Shown: positions 51,605 through 61,300 of the stretch, one piece after another
Layout of the letters: every line of letters begins with the position of its first letter
Position numbering within the stretch: position 1 is the stretch's first letter
Assembly: GCA_963845495.1 (NCBI GenBank)
Contig: CAWJTH010000231.1
Coordinates: 25,220 to 89,219, forward strand
Length of the DNA: 64,000 bases
Source: JAZKFT01 sp963845495
Lineage (GTDB): Bacteria; Bacteroidota; Bacteroidia; Chitinophagales; Chitinophagaceae
Direction: 5' to 3'
Notes under the pieces: generated by a model
What the model was told of the DNA's origin: nothing
Database searches by the model: none
What the model saw: the letters and a program-made list of their open reading frames with translations, nothing else
Program-made: the position numbers and the translations under genes

Positions 51605-51642
51605 AAAAGAGGCTGTCTCAAAAGGATGAGATAGCCTCTTTT
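51605..51642 (+). terminator. Terminator of the gldKLMN operon
   Basis: The arms aaaagaggctgtctca and tgagatagcctctttt are 16 bp with one mismatch and a 6-nt loop, followed by atttttctt. Confidence 0.9.
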
Positions 51643-51853
51643 ATTTTTCTTTATTCGGATTCCTCATGGGATTCGTTGCGTTTATACGATTCTCGTAGTC
51701 TTCTTTTCTTTGAGATAGCGTTTTCGCTAACTATAGTTTTCCTTTCCTTGTCAATGTATATTATTAAACTGTTTTTCTGCTTTAATTTAACGTGAGTTTT
51801 GGGTAGTATTTACTGATAATCAAATACTTGTTGTCTAAAATTTGTTCGCAGCA

Positions 51854-52028
51854 CGAGACGTTCCTACGGAACGAGCATTTATATGGCGACTTTCGACCCG
51901 TGCTACTACTACCAACGAAATGTTCCTACGGAACAAATAAAGCAGTATTCCTTTGTTCCGTAGAAACATTTCGTTGGTAGCAAAATACGTTTACATGCTT
52001 GAGACCCTCGTTCCGTAGGAACGTTTCG
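51854..52028. repeat. Nested inverted repeats with ttcctacggaac cores
   Basis: The outer pair is cgagacgttcctacggaacg (51,854-51,875) with its complement at 52,007-52,028. The inner pair at 51,909-51,937 (ctaccaacgaaatgttccta and on) matches 51,952-51,980 with one mismatch over 29 bp. Both contain gttcctacggaac, itself a near palindrome. No gene is visible in 51,643-52,540 (the gap), which holds this and the next element and a terminator. Confidence 0.9.
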
Positions 52029-52189
52029 GGTCATTAAATTCTATAATATGATCGAATTGTTGGTCTGGTCAAGCTTAACGGCAATAAAATATTCATATTG
52101 GTACACAATGGCAAGAGACCAAAACTCATGTTAATTTACTGATACAAGTTTCTTATGTTCATGGAAAAAAAAGAAATAGCCTAACTGCA

Positions 52190-52236
52190 AAAAAAATCCA
52201 TACCTCATAAATCAGTTCGATTAATTTGAGGTATGG
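52190..52236 (-). terminator. Terminator-like hairpin for the hydroxylase gene
   Basis: On the minus strand the stem ccatacctca/tgaggtatgg is followed by eight T. It is about 300 nt past the stop of the hydroxylase gene, beyond the repeat element. Confidence 0.7.
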
Positions 52237-52260
52237 AAAAGAATAATGATGATTTAATGA

Positions 52261-52487
52261 TTATCCGCTATTTAGAATAAAGTACCAGCGGTACGAAATG
52301 TTGGTAAAATCCGTTACAATGACGCGCCCAAGCCCCAGCGGGGCGGTATGTGAACCGCAAACATTTCGTGCTGCTGGCACTCGGTTTCGCTATTGTTCGT
52401 TCTTCTTTACCAACATGCCAGCCCGTTGGGCTTCAAAAGCATACATACTGATATTAAACAGTTATCTAATTCCAAATAGCGGATAGT
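52261..52487. repeat. Second compound palindromic element
   Basis: The outer pair ttatccgctatttag (52,261-52,275) with ccaaatagcggatag (52,473-52,487); the inner pair 52,281-52,302 with 52,360-52,381 (19 of 22). Short GC-rich hairpins cgccccgctggggcttgggc-like and agcccgttgggct lie inside. It shares the core acgaaatgtt with the element at 51,854-52,028. Confidence 0.8.
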
Positions 52488-52540
52488 CATTGTTGATTTT
52501 CCTATTGATTCTTATCTAGAACACGTTAATCAATTCTAGA

Positions 52541-53248
52541 TTAAATTAATTCAGTGTTTCTTTTGTTATTAAACATCAGTTGACTTACTTTCTCTTTGTC
52601 TTCTTTTTCCTTTTTAAGGTCGTACATCGTTCCAAAAACCCTGTCCCAAACAGTGGTACTTACACCAAAACCACGGTGTTCATCTTTGTAATGGTGAAGG
52701 TGGTGGTTACGCCATAATGGTTTCATCCACTTAAAAGGTGGGTTCCATGCATGAATGGCATAATGCATAGTGCCATATAATAAATAGCCTAATATGAAAC
52801 CAGTAAAAAACATAAAAGCATAGCCACCCATTATTAAATAAAAAGTGCCAAAAATAACCGATGCTAAAATAATGCTTGGAACCGGCGGCATAAATAAACG
52901 TTGCCTATCTCGCGGAAAATGATGGTGGTTGCCATGAAAAATATATGCAATCTTTTTTGCCCTTTCGGTTTTGGCTTTAATATGAAACAAATATCGATGG
53001 GCAAAATATTCAAATATTGTCCAGCTAAAAAGGCCAACAAAGAAAATCAACCAAACTTGAAAAATGGAAAATTCGAATTTTGTACTGCCCAAATACATCA
53101 ACCAAGACAAAATTGGAATATACATCGCCCAAATAACCAATGGATTGCTTTTCGTTAACGCTTCCAAAACTGGGCTTTTAAACAGCCTAGCTTGGCCTTT
53201 GTTATGTATTTTCTCAAATTCCATATACTTATCTATTGAATCAACCAC
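52541..53248 (-). CDS. Fatty acid hydroxylase / sterol desaturase family protein
   Basis: The 235-residue membrane protein carries the complete di-iron histidine motifs: HRYLFH (84-89), HGNHHH (105-110), HYAIH (162-166) and HHLHHYKDEHRGFG (182-195). Short relatives are fatty-acid 2-hydroxylases that act on sphingolipid acyl chains; this length and the FGVSTTVWDRVFGT end agree. Bacteroidota make sphingolipids, so a sphingolipid hydroxylase is a fair guess. It has hydrophobic segments near 40-55, 62-80, 125-155. Confidence 0.9.
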   Translation of the reverse strand: MVDSIDKYMEFEKIHNKGQARLFKSPVLEALTKSNPLVIWAMYIPILSWLMYLGSTKFEFSIFQVWLIFFVGLFSWTIFEYFAHRYLFHIKAKTERAKKIAYIFHGNHHHFPRDRQRLFMPPVPSIILASVIFGTFYLIMGGYAFMFFTGFILGYLLYGTMHYAIHAWNPPFKWMKPLWRNHHLHHYKDEHRGFGVSTTVWDRVFGTMYDLKKEKEDKEKVSQLMFNNKRNTELI

Positions 53249-53364
53249 AAATTTAATCTTTCAAAGTTTATTCTTTTCCATTTTTAATGTTACAAAATTG
53301 TATAAAATTAGTAATTGAAGAATTGACAGTAGAATGATTTCCGCATTTCATAACATAAGCCCTG

Positions 53365-54099
53365 TTAAAAAATCGTGTTTAGCACGTCAATCGTTTTCAT
53401 TATGCCAAAATCTTGGATATGATATTGGTAAAAAAGTATTGCGGCTGACAGCATTTCTTTTCGTTGAAAACGGTTTAAAGCAATCGTAATTGTATCCAAA
53501 ACTGATTGATAATGAATGAATTGAGAGGTTTTTTCCGCTAAATTATCACTTATATAATTAGCATGTTGTGGAGCATTGGACTCGTATATACCTTCTTGTA
53601 AGTCCAATATGGGCGTACTTTTTGTAAAACTTCCCTCAACTGCAAAGCCAAGCCGTCCAGAATAGGCCCATGCAAAATGGATAGGGAAATTTGCGGTTGC
53701 AGTTGTGTCGGCAGTGTCCAAAAAAATTAGTTGCTGTTCAAACCATTCGAATAAATCAGGGTTATTTTCGGGTTCTTTAATGCTTTTTGCAATCAATTCC
53801 ACCATAAAAAGGGCAACTGAATGTTTTACCACATCACTTAAAACATGTTTATACAAAACAGCCCAATTCATTTCTTTGATAATTTGTAATTGCTTCAAGT
53901 CGCTGTGATAAACAACCAAGTTTAAAATGGCAGAAGGTTGAAATAGGCTTGCTTTCCCCCCGCCTTTTTTATTGGTTTGTCTTATCCCTTTTATCAAATA
54001 ATTTTGTAGCCCAAATAATTCAGTGTAAAGCGTAGCTACCAAGCTTGTTTCACCAAACTTTACGGTGCGCAATACAATGGCTTTTGTTTTATGAAGCAA
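53365..54099 (-). CDS. recO: DNA repair protein RecO
   Basis: RecO works with RecF and RecR to load RecA on gapped DNA. The 244-residue protein starts MLHKTKAIVLRTVKFGETSLV, the OB-fold with the family's typical first strand, then GGGKASLFQPSAILNLVVYH and a helical C-terminal domain. The zinc-finger cysteines present in some RecO are absent, as in many Bacteroidota. The next gene diverges. Confidence 0.92.
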   Translation of the reverse strand: MLHKTKAIVLRTVKFGETSLVATLYTELFGLQNYLIKGIRQTNKKGGGKASLFQPSAILNLVVYHSDLKQLQIIKEMNWAVLYKHVLSDVVKHSVALFMVELIAKSIKEPENNPDLFEWFEQQLIFLDTADTTATANFPIHFAWAYSGRLGFAVEGSFTKSTPILDLQEGIYESNAPQHANYISDNLAEKTSQFIHYQSVLDTITIALNRFQRKEMLSAAILFYQYHIQDFGIMKTIDVLNTIF

Positions 54100-54210
54100 G
54101 AAATGTGTTTATAAGGTTAAAAAATATTTACATTTTTTTGGGGCAACCGATTGAATCGAATATTACAAAAATCCATGATTAAAGGTTTTCTTTGCGATAA
54201 TTATTCATTT

Positions 54211-54241
54211 AGCAATTAGCATAGTAGCTGATTAGCACATT
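54211..54241. repeat. Word repeat (agcaattagc family) before the MMPL gene
   Basis: Words such as agcaattagcatagtagctg in tandem lead up to the MMPL start codon, in the same orientation relative to the gene as the related repeat before the MFS gene. Confidence 0.55.
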
Positions 54242-54251
54242 AAGAAAACAA

Positions 54252-56660
54252 ATGTGGTATAAATTAGGCCAATTTATTTTAAAAAATAGGATTGTTTTGT
54301 TGGTTCTTTTATTTGCAGCTACAGGCTTTATGGCTTGGCAAGCAAGTCAAGTGCAGTTAAGTTACGATTTTGCAAAAGCCATTCCGCAAGATAATGCCAA
54401 ATACAAAGAATATCTGGCCTTTAAAAAACAATTTGGAGAAGATGGAAACGCTATTGTAATTGGGGTAAAAACAGATAAGTTTTATGATTTAAAGCATTTT
54501 GCAGCCTACAAAAAAATGCTTTCCCAAATAAAAAAAATAAAAGGTGCGGAAGGAGTTGCCGCGGTGCCAACAGCAATAGACCTGGTTAAAAATGATAGCA
54601 CTGAAAAATTATTACCAACCCAGATTTTTCCGGATAGCATACAAACCCAACAAAGTTTGGACACCGCAAAAGCAAGGTTTGAAAACTTGATTTTTTATCG
54701 GCAACTGCTGTACAATAATTCAACAAAAGCATACTTGGCGGCCATTACGCTTAACAAAGTATTAATGGCTTCGGCAGAGCGAAGCCGGATTGTGCGGGAA
54801 ATAGGTGAGGTTGTTTCAACGTATGAATTAAGCACTGGAAATACTGTTTATTTAAGTGGCTTGCCGTTGATCCGTACACAAGTGGCCGACCGCATAAAAA
54901 AAGAAATGGGGATGTTTTTGGTTGGCGGATTGCTTTTACAAATTATTGTGCTGTTATTGTTTTTTCGCTCCATCAGCGCCACCATTATGAGTTTGTTGGT
55001 TGTTATAATCGGAGTGATCTGGAGCTTCGGCACCATGCATCTTTTCCATTACCAAATTACGGCACTTAGCTCGTTAATTGGTCCTTTGATTATAGTAATC
55101 GGTATTCCAAACTGTATTTACTTTTTAAATAAATACCACTCAAGCTGGCAAGCATTGCGTGAGACGTCAGACGTGAGCCGTGAGGCCCCCCCCAATATCA
55201 GCGACCCACTCAAGATTCACGATTCACGATTCACGAAACAAGAAGCATTGCTGCAAATGATTTCAAAAATGGGGATTGTTACCCTTTTTTGCAATATAGC
55301 TGCCGCTATTGGCTTTGCTGTTTTTGCACTAACAAGCAGTGCCTTGTTAAAAGAATTTGGCGTGGTGGCCGGCATCAATATTATGGCGCTGTTTTTCATT
55401 TCGTTGGTTTTTATTCCAGCGATTTTAAGCTTTTTACCAACGCCAAAAACTCGCCATGTAAAATATCTTGACAATCCATTTCTTGAAAAAACCTTGATAA
55501 AAATTGAATATTGGGTATTAAACAAAAAAACGTTGGTTTATGGCATTACCAGCGTTGTAATCATCATTTCCATTATTGGCATGTTCAAATTAAAAGCGGT
55601 GGGTTTTATGTTAGATGATTTGCCCAAACAAGACAAAGTATACACCGACCTAAAATGGTTTGAACACAATTTTGGCGGCGTAATGCCACTTGAAATTGTG
55701 GTAGATACCAAGAAGAAAAATGGCCTTACCAGAAATTTACAAACAATACAAAAAATCGACGAATTATCTGCCTATATAGATGCAAGGCCCGAATGTGCAC
55801 GGCCGCTAAGTTTGGTGGAAGGGTTAAAATTTGTAAAACAAGCTTATTATAACGGCGACAGCCTTAGTTATGCCGTACCCACCGAATTTGATATGGCTTT
55901 TTTGGCTCCGTACCTTAAAAGCAAACCCAATGCAAATAATAACGGTGAAAATACCTTTTCCAAATTACTAAAATCATACATCGATAGCACCAAGCAAAAA
56001 GCGAGGATAACGGTAAATATGGCTGATATCGGAACGCAAAAACTCCCAATATTTATAGATAGTTTACAAAAAGAAGCGGCCACCATTTTTGATAGCAGTT
56101 ATAATATTCAATTTACCGGCGGCACTGTAACGTATTTAGAAGGCAGTAAATTTATTATCAATGGGCTTCGGGATAGTATTGTGTGGGCATTTTTGCTAAT
56201 TGCGGCTTGCATGCTCTATCTTTTTAAATCAGTAAAAATTTTGATTTGCTCGCTTATACCAAACCTAATTCCGTTGGTTTGTACCGCAGGTTTAATGGGC
56301 TGGGTAGGTGTTCCGTTAAAACCCAGTACTGTATTGGTTTTTAGTGTGGCATTGGGCATTGCTATTGATGTAACCATCCGCTTTCTCATCAATTTTAAGC
56401 AAGAACTGCCATTAAAAGATGGCGATGTTTTGGCAACCTCAACATCAACCATTAAGCATACCGGTATTAGTATTATTTATACTTCTTTGGTGCTGGTGGC
56501 AGGTTTCATCATCTTTTGCTTTAGCAGCTTTGGTGGAACAGTAGCTTTAGGATGGCTTACGTCGTTTACTTTATTAATGGCTACATTAACCAATTTGATA
56601 TTGCTACCGGTGCTTTTGTTGCATTTCTTCAAACCTAGCCTAACCCCTAGCAAACATTAA
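54252..56660 (+). CDS. RND superfamily (MMPL) transporter
   Basis: The 802-residue protein has the MMPL/hydrophobe-exporter layout: an N-terminal helix, a periplasmic domain (about 35-215), six helices (about 217-420), a second periplasmic domain (about 440-640) and the last six helices. Seen: ALSSLIGPLIIVIGIPNCIYF (helix 4, with charged relay residues) and the C-terminal duplicate VFSVALGIAIDVTIRF. It probably exports lipids or small hydrophobic molecules. Residues about 303-329 (RETSDVSREAPPNISD and on) are a word-repeat insertion in the cytoplasmic loop after helix 4, between HSSWQAL and KQEALLQMISKMG. Confidence 0.9.
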   Translation: MWYKLGQFILKNRIVLLVLLFAATGFMAWQASQVQLSYDFAKAIPQDNAKYKEYLAFKKQFGEDGNAIVIGVKTDKFYDLKHFAAYKKMLSQIKKIKGAEGVAAVPTAIDLVKNDSTEKLLPTQIFPDSIQTQQSLDTAKARFENLIFYRQLLYNNSTKAYLAAITLNKVLMASAERSRIVREIGEVVSTYELSTGNTVYLSGLPLIRTQVADRIKKEMGMFLVGGLLLQIIVLLLFFRSISATIMSLLVVIIGVIWSFGTMHLFHYQITALSSLIGPLIIVIGIPNCIYFLNKYHSSWQALRETSDVSREAPPNISDPLKIHDSRFTKQEALLQMISKMGIVTLFCNIAAAIGFAVFALTSSALLKEFGVVAGINIMALFFISLVFIPAILSFLPTPKTRHVKYLDNPFLEKTLIKIEYWVLNKKTLVYGITSVVIIISIIGMFKLKAVGFMLDDLPKQDKVYTDLKWFEHNFGGVMPLEIVVDTKKKNGLTRNLQTIQKIDELSAYIDARPECARPLSLVEGLKFVKQAYYNGDSLSYAVPTEFDMAFLAPYLKSKPNANNNGENTFSKLLKSYIDSTKQKARITVNMADIGTQKLPIFIDSLQKEAATIFDSSYNIQFTGGTVTYLEGSKFIINGLRDSIVWAFLLIAACMLYLFKSVKILICSLIPNLIPLVCTAGLMGWVGVPLKPSTVLVFSVALGIAIDVTIRFLINFKQELPLKDGDVLATSTSTIKHTGISIIYTSLVLVAGFIIFCFSSFGGTVALGWLTSFTLLMATLTNLILLPVLLLHFFKPSLTPSKH
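55159..55236. repeat. In-frame inverted word repeat inside the MMPL gene
   Basis: The left arm (55,159-55,184) with gtgagacgtcagacgtgagc and the right arm (55,209-55,236) with actcaagattcacgattcac are imperfect complements. A run of eight c (ggcccccccc) separates them. Same words as 15,361-15,433 and 45,041-45,168. Confidence 0.8.
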
Positions 56661-56920
56661 AAATATTGTGGCAAGCGTTGCCAAGCCTCTGGCAAGCCTT
56701 GAAAAAGTTTTTTTTATCCTTTGGCCGGTATGTAGCAAGCATTGCCATAGTTGTGGCAATGTTTGCTACAACTACGGCAATGCTTAAAAAACGCCTGGCA
56801 ACATACAAAAAACACAAAAGCAAGCTTTAAATATTACTTAGCAAGGTTTAAATATCGTCTGGCAAGGTCTAAATATTGTCTGGCAAGGTTTGCCGGATAT
56901 GTAGCAATGCTTAAAAGTGG
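56661..56920. repeat. Word and tandem repeats (ggcaagc/tagcaatgc families)
   Basis: Inverted gtagcaagcattgcca and tgtggcaatgtttgctac words at about 56,730-56,769 are followed by four 21-bp tandem units (56,821-56,904; caaggtttaaatatcgtctgg type). A short frame here (56,751-56,966) would code seven-residue repeats FKYYLAR/FKYRLAR/SKYCLAR, probably not a real gene. The gap 56,661-57,031 has no other feature I can support. Confidence 0.75.
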
Positions 56921-57031
56921 TCTTTTGGGGCCAAAAACGGCCATATTATTCATTTTTTATAAATAAATATCGATGATTAGTATTTTAAATTAAAATAAAT
57001 TATTATTTTTCATGCCTAAATAATCATAATC

Positions 57032-57736
57032 ATGGCTAATTATTATCTGCCGGGCGATGACCTAGGCAAATCCCGTTTCCTAACAAGTTTTTCAGCAAAA
57101 CTTCCATCGTATGCAACCCTCTTAAGCATCGATGCGGTAACCCAACAACAGGTAGCAAACGACTCAACCAACTTTGGTTTGGCGGTTACCGAAGTAAGTT
57201 CTTTCCAAGCTTTCAGTAAAACAGTGACAACGTTCAAAAACTTCCTGCGTGATGGTACTGCCGATGGCGGCCCCATAGGCAATGCACCACCGCAACCGGT
57301 TGTGGGGCAATATACTTTGCCGATGGCAGGCAATATCTTTGGACGGCTTGCAAAAATGGTACAGTCAATAAAGGCCCATCCCAACTATACAATAGCTATA
57401 GGGAATGACTTGGGTATTATAGGTGCAGATACACCACCGGTAGACCCTGCTAACATAAAACCTGTGCTGGGCCACAACCTGCAAGCTGGCAAACCAAATA
57501 TAACCTGGAAGAAAAACGGGCACCAGGGTATACACATATATGTTGACCGTGGTGATGGAAAGGGTTTTGGCAACATGCCCTACACAGATACCAAGCCCGA
57601 TTTTTTGGACGAATACCAATTGCCCGCCACAGGCCAAACTGCCCTGTGGAAATACAAGGCCATTTATATAGATGATGATGTGGAGGTGGGCAACATGAGC
57701 AACGAACTATCGGTTACGGTTGCGGGGATATATTGA
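57032..57736 (+). CDS. Conserved hypothetical protein with a fibronectin-like C-terminus
   Basis: The 234-residue protein begins MANYYLPGDDLGKSRFL, with no signal peptide. The first half is helical and resembles proteins annotated only as hypothetical in Bacteroidota; the second half (about 135-234, AGKPNITWKKNGHQGIHIYV to NMSNELSVTVAG) has the strand pattern of a fibronectin type III or Ig-like domain. I do not know its function. It has its own terminator and no clear operon partner. Confidence 0.75.
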   Translation: MANYYLPGDDLGKSRFLTSFSAKLPSYATLLSIDAVTQQQVANDSTNFGLAVTEVSSFQAFSKTVTTFKNFLRDGTADGGPIGNAPPQPVVGQYTLPMAGNIFGRLAKMVQSIKAHPNYTIAIGNDLGIIGADTPPVDPANIKPVLGHNLQAGKPNITWKKNGHQGIHIYVDRGDGKGFGNMPYTDTKPDFLDEYQLPATGQTALWKYKAIYIDDDVEVGNMSNELSVTVAGIY

Positions 57737-57751
57737 TGTAGGGATTGTTTG

Positions 57752-57777
57752 AAGGCAGCCAACCGGCTGCCTTTTTA
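57752..57777 (+). terminator. Terminator after the hypothetical gene
   Basis: A 9-bp stem aaggcagcc/ggctgcctt, 4-nt loop, T tail. Confidence 0.9.
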
Positions 57778-57826
57778 TTTTATATTATTCCCAATCGAAC
57801 AGTTCTATAAGGGAATCGGGTGACAA

Positions 57827-57850
57827 AAAAAAGGCCATTTGGCCTTTTTT
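57827..57850. terminator. Second bidirectional terminator
   Basis: Stem aaaaaaggcc/ggcctttttt with the loop attt. Beyond it the spacer 57,851-58,228 holds no gene that I can support. Confidence 0.8.
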
Positions 57851-58228
57851 TATAAATTTTAAAACTATTCCTTTAACTGCTAAAAGAAAATCTAGTTATC
57901 AGTGCCCTTTTGTTTTGTACGGTTAGACGATATTATTGAAAAATCTATAAATGACATGAAAAAATAATATTTTTTGTTTCCCTCCAAATGATCCTTACGA
58001 CTAATGGATACACAGGGCAAGAAAAAACACTACACGCTAGTAATAAAGCTACAAATGCCGTGTTTTGACGGTATCGAAATGAATCCACAAACCAACATCT
58101 TTGCGACATTGTTAATAAACCAGCACCATACTAACTTTTTCACGACCAAACACACATATACAGTTTAAAATAATTTTGACATTGGTAACCTGCAACATTT
58201 GCAAGGAAGCCAATGGACAGCAATACCC

Positions 58229-58288
58229 GAAAGGGCATATCAAAATCCAGTTATAAAACCACTGGAGGAGATATGCCCTTTTTTTATT
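58229..58288 (+). promoter_or_regulatory. Nested hairpin with T tail in the leader of the YD-repeat gene
   Basis: An outer stem aaagggcatatc (58,230-58,241) pairs with gatatgcccttt (58,270-58,281), an inner ccagt pairs with actgg, and seven T follow. It lies about 100 nt before the next start codon, so it could be an attenuator, a terminator for a small upstream transcript or an RNA-based switch. Confidence 0.55.
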
Positions 58289-58380
58289 GCGGTAAAAAGG
58301 CTTGGGTGAAGCGGCCAAGCTGGCCACAACATATTAAGATTGATTGAATAAAAATTAAAAACAAAAACAACGAGCAAACC

Positions 58381-61300
58381 ATGAGACGAACCATTTTGAC
58401 CCTGTTTACCCGTTCGCTGCTGGCCGTACCGCTGGCGGCAACGCTGTCCCCTGCCACCGCACAGGACACCTTGAACACTATCGGCAACGTGTCCATCGCA
58501 TCGCCCACCGCTGCATCGCTCGGCAAGTATGGCGATATACCCGTTAGCTACCATACCGGCATCCCGCAGGTTGCAGTCCCGCTCTACACCGTGGAGGCCG
58601 GCCCCCTGAAAATGCCCATTTCCCTTAGTTACCATGCCTCGGGACTGGCGGTACAGGAGAATGCGGGTTGGTGCGGTGCCGGGTTTTCGGCGCTGGCTGG
58701 CGGCGTAATCACCCGTACCGTGATGGGTGGCCCCGACGAGAAGAACACCAATACGGGACAGACCGAGACCAACGGACATTTCAGTGACTACGGCTACAAC
58801 AGCTACCTGTATACCAGCAGCGGCAACGGCCAGGCACAGGATTGGCGGGCATTTGCCACAGGCACCAAGGACGGCGAACCCGACCTCTATTTTTTTAATT
58901 TCGGCAATTACACTGGCAAGTTTTATTTCAGGGACGACCGAACGCCGGTCTGCGTGCCGGAACAGGACCTGAAGATAGTGCCGGACTATGACGGCACGGG
59001 GACGACAAGCATCAGGGGCTTCTCGGTCACCACACCGGACGGGGTAAAATACACTTTCGGCAAGACAGGGGTGGCAAGCAATGCGGTGCAGCCCGTGGAG
59101 GTTACCAGCCCGTTAACAGCGAACGGCGGCCTTTCAACGGCCACCGCCGTTTCCAGTTGGTACCTCAACAATATATCCTCCGCCGACAGCCTGTTTTCTA
59201 TCAACCTCACTTACCTGCCCGAAAGCTACGGTTACTTCACGCTCTCGATGTTCCCCGTGGACGGCGTGGCAAGCAACAACAATACCCCCTACGAATACAG
59301 TTTGGTGAAGAACATCGTGGACGGTGTGCGGCTCTCGCAGGTGACCTTCCCGAACGGCACGGTAAATTTTGTAGGCGGCGATGTGCGTACCGACCTCAGC
59401 GACAACACGCCCACGCTCTCCGATGCAGTGAACACGCAGGCAAGGACGCTCGGCTCGGTGCAGGTAACCGACAACAACGGCTTCTGCAAGCAATTCAATT
59501 TTTCCTACAGCTATTTTGGCGACCCCAACAACAATACATTGTCGGGCTACCTTCCCTATATGGCCACCAACACGCTGACGACCGACCGCCAGCGCCTGCG
59601 GCTGGACAACATGCAGGAAAGTTCCTGCGACGGCTCGGTTACCATGCCCCCTTATGTATTTACTTATTTTTCTGAACCCGTCCCCCGCCGCCTTAGCTTC
59701 GGCATCGACCATTGGGGCTTCTACAACGGCCATGACGAGAACCAGACGCTTATCCCGACCTATACCATCACATCATCATCCAACCCATCGACGGTGCAGG
59801 GTGCAAACCGTGGTGCGGTTTGGCCAGCCATGCGGGGCGGGGCGTTGCAACAGATCACCTACCCGGGCGGCGGCTATACCAGTTTCGATTTTGAAAGCAA
59901 CAATGTTTACAGCAGCTATACCGAATATATAGACGGCTCCCTGTTGAACCTCGAGGCACACCAGTTCGGCCAGTCCAACCTTTCCCAATCGCTCACCTTC
60001 ACGGTGACGGGTTCCGGCCTACAGGCCTGCCCCGTTTCCGCCACCAACGGTTCCTCCAACTGGTCGCCCACCTTTTCCGTAACCGATGCAAACGGCGTAC
60101 AGCAGGGTACAAGCCCCTGGCAGGTAGGGCCTTCGTCAACATTCACCTCTACGCTGTCGCTGGCACCGGGTACTTATACGGCCACCCTGGCATTCCCCTC
60201 CAATTCGGTTTCCACCCTTGCGGGCGGGGCAACGGCCAACGTGAGCCAATGGCAGTATGTGCCTGTCAACGTTACCTCCACCGTTGGCGGGCTGCGCATA
60301 AAAACGGTCACCAACCACGACGGGGCTACCACCAACGATATGGTGACCAACTACAGTTACCAGAACAACAACAACGGCATCTCGACGGCGGTCCTGTACA
60401 GCCGCCCCGTTTATGTGGGCATCATCAGGAACGACCTGATAGAGAACACCGGCTATTGGGGTGTTGGCGGGTTTACCCCGCCTACCGTCCCATGGGTATT
60501 GAGCGGTTGTATTACCGGGCCGAGCGCCAGTTATTTCAAGTCGCCCAGCAGCATACAGCCGATGGCCACCACGCAGGGCTACCATATCGGCTACTCGCAT
60601 GTCGAGGTTTCACAGACTGGCAACGGCCGCAGTACCTACGACTATTACGGCAACCCGCCCTACCAGTCAACTTCCGGCGATGTGGCCGTTACCTCGTTGA
60701 ATACCGACGGCTGCGATGCCAGCGCACCGAACTATCCTCCCGCACCGCTGCCGTTCGACTACCTGCGTGGCCAATTGAAACACGAGGCGCATTACGACGG
60801 ATCGGGCAACCTGCTGGGCGATGCGACCTACACGCCCGTGTACGGCGGCAACGCCATGGCATCTACCCCCGCATTCATTGCAAAATGGCAGGGAGGGCAA
60901 CTGTTGGCCACCAAGTACAGCCTGACCACCTCCCATATGTTGCAAAACCAAACAGTGCAGACAAGCTACACGCCGGGTGTTGGCAGTTTGACCACCACGA
61001 CGGTCACCTATTATGCAAGCGCTTTCCACCGCCGGCCTACCCGCACGGTAACCTTCACGTCGAAGGGTGATAGCCTTGTTACCAACATGATGTATGCACA
61101 GGATTTCAGGGTGGCGGCATGCGATGCCATACCCGACGGGTATGTACAGCTGGTGCAGGACTGCTCCGCCTGTAGGACAGCATATACTACGGCGATAGCG
61201 CAATGTGCCACGAACGATGCCGCCTGCCTTACCAACGCCTACCTTGCCATGCAGCAGTGTCATGCAAACGCAAGGATAACCTATATACAGTACCAACAGG

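Noticed and set aside
56751..56966. 71-residue protein with heptad repeats
   Set aside because: It is coded by repeats and has no visible promoter or homologue known to me; kept only as a finding.
59134..59733. Long antisense frames in the YD-repeat gene (also 60,136-60,600, 60,249-61,070 and 60,667-61,377)
   Set aside because: GC-rich coding DNA produces long open antisense frames; their residues (HRR, GGG, RAV runs) are not protein-like, while the sense frame matches YD proteins.
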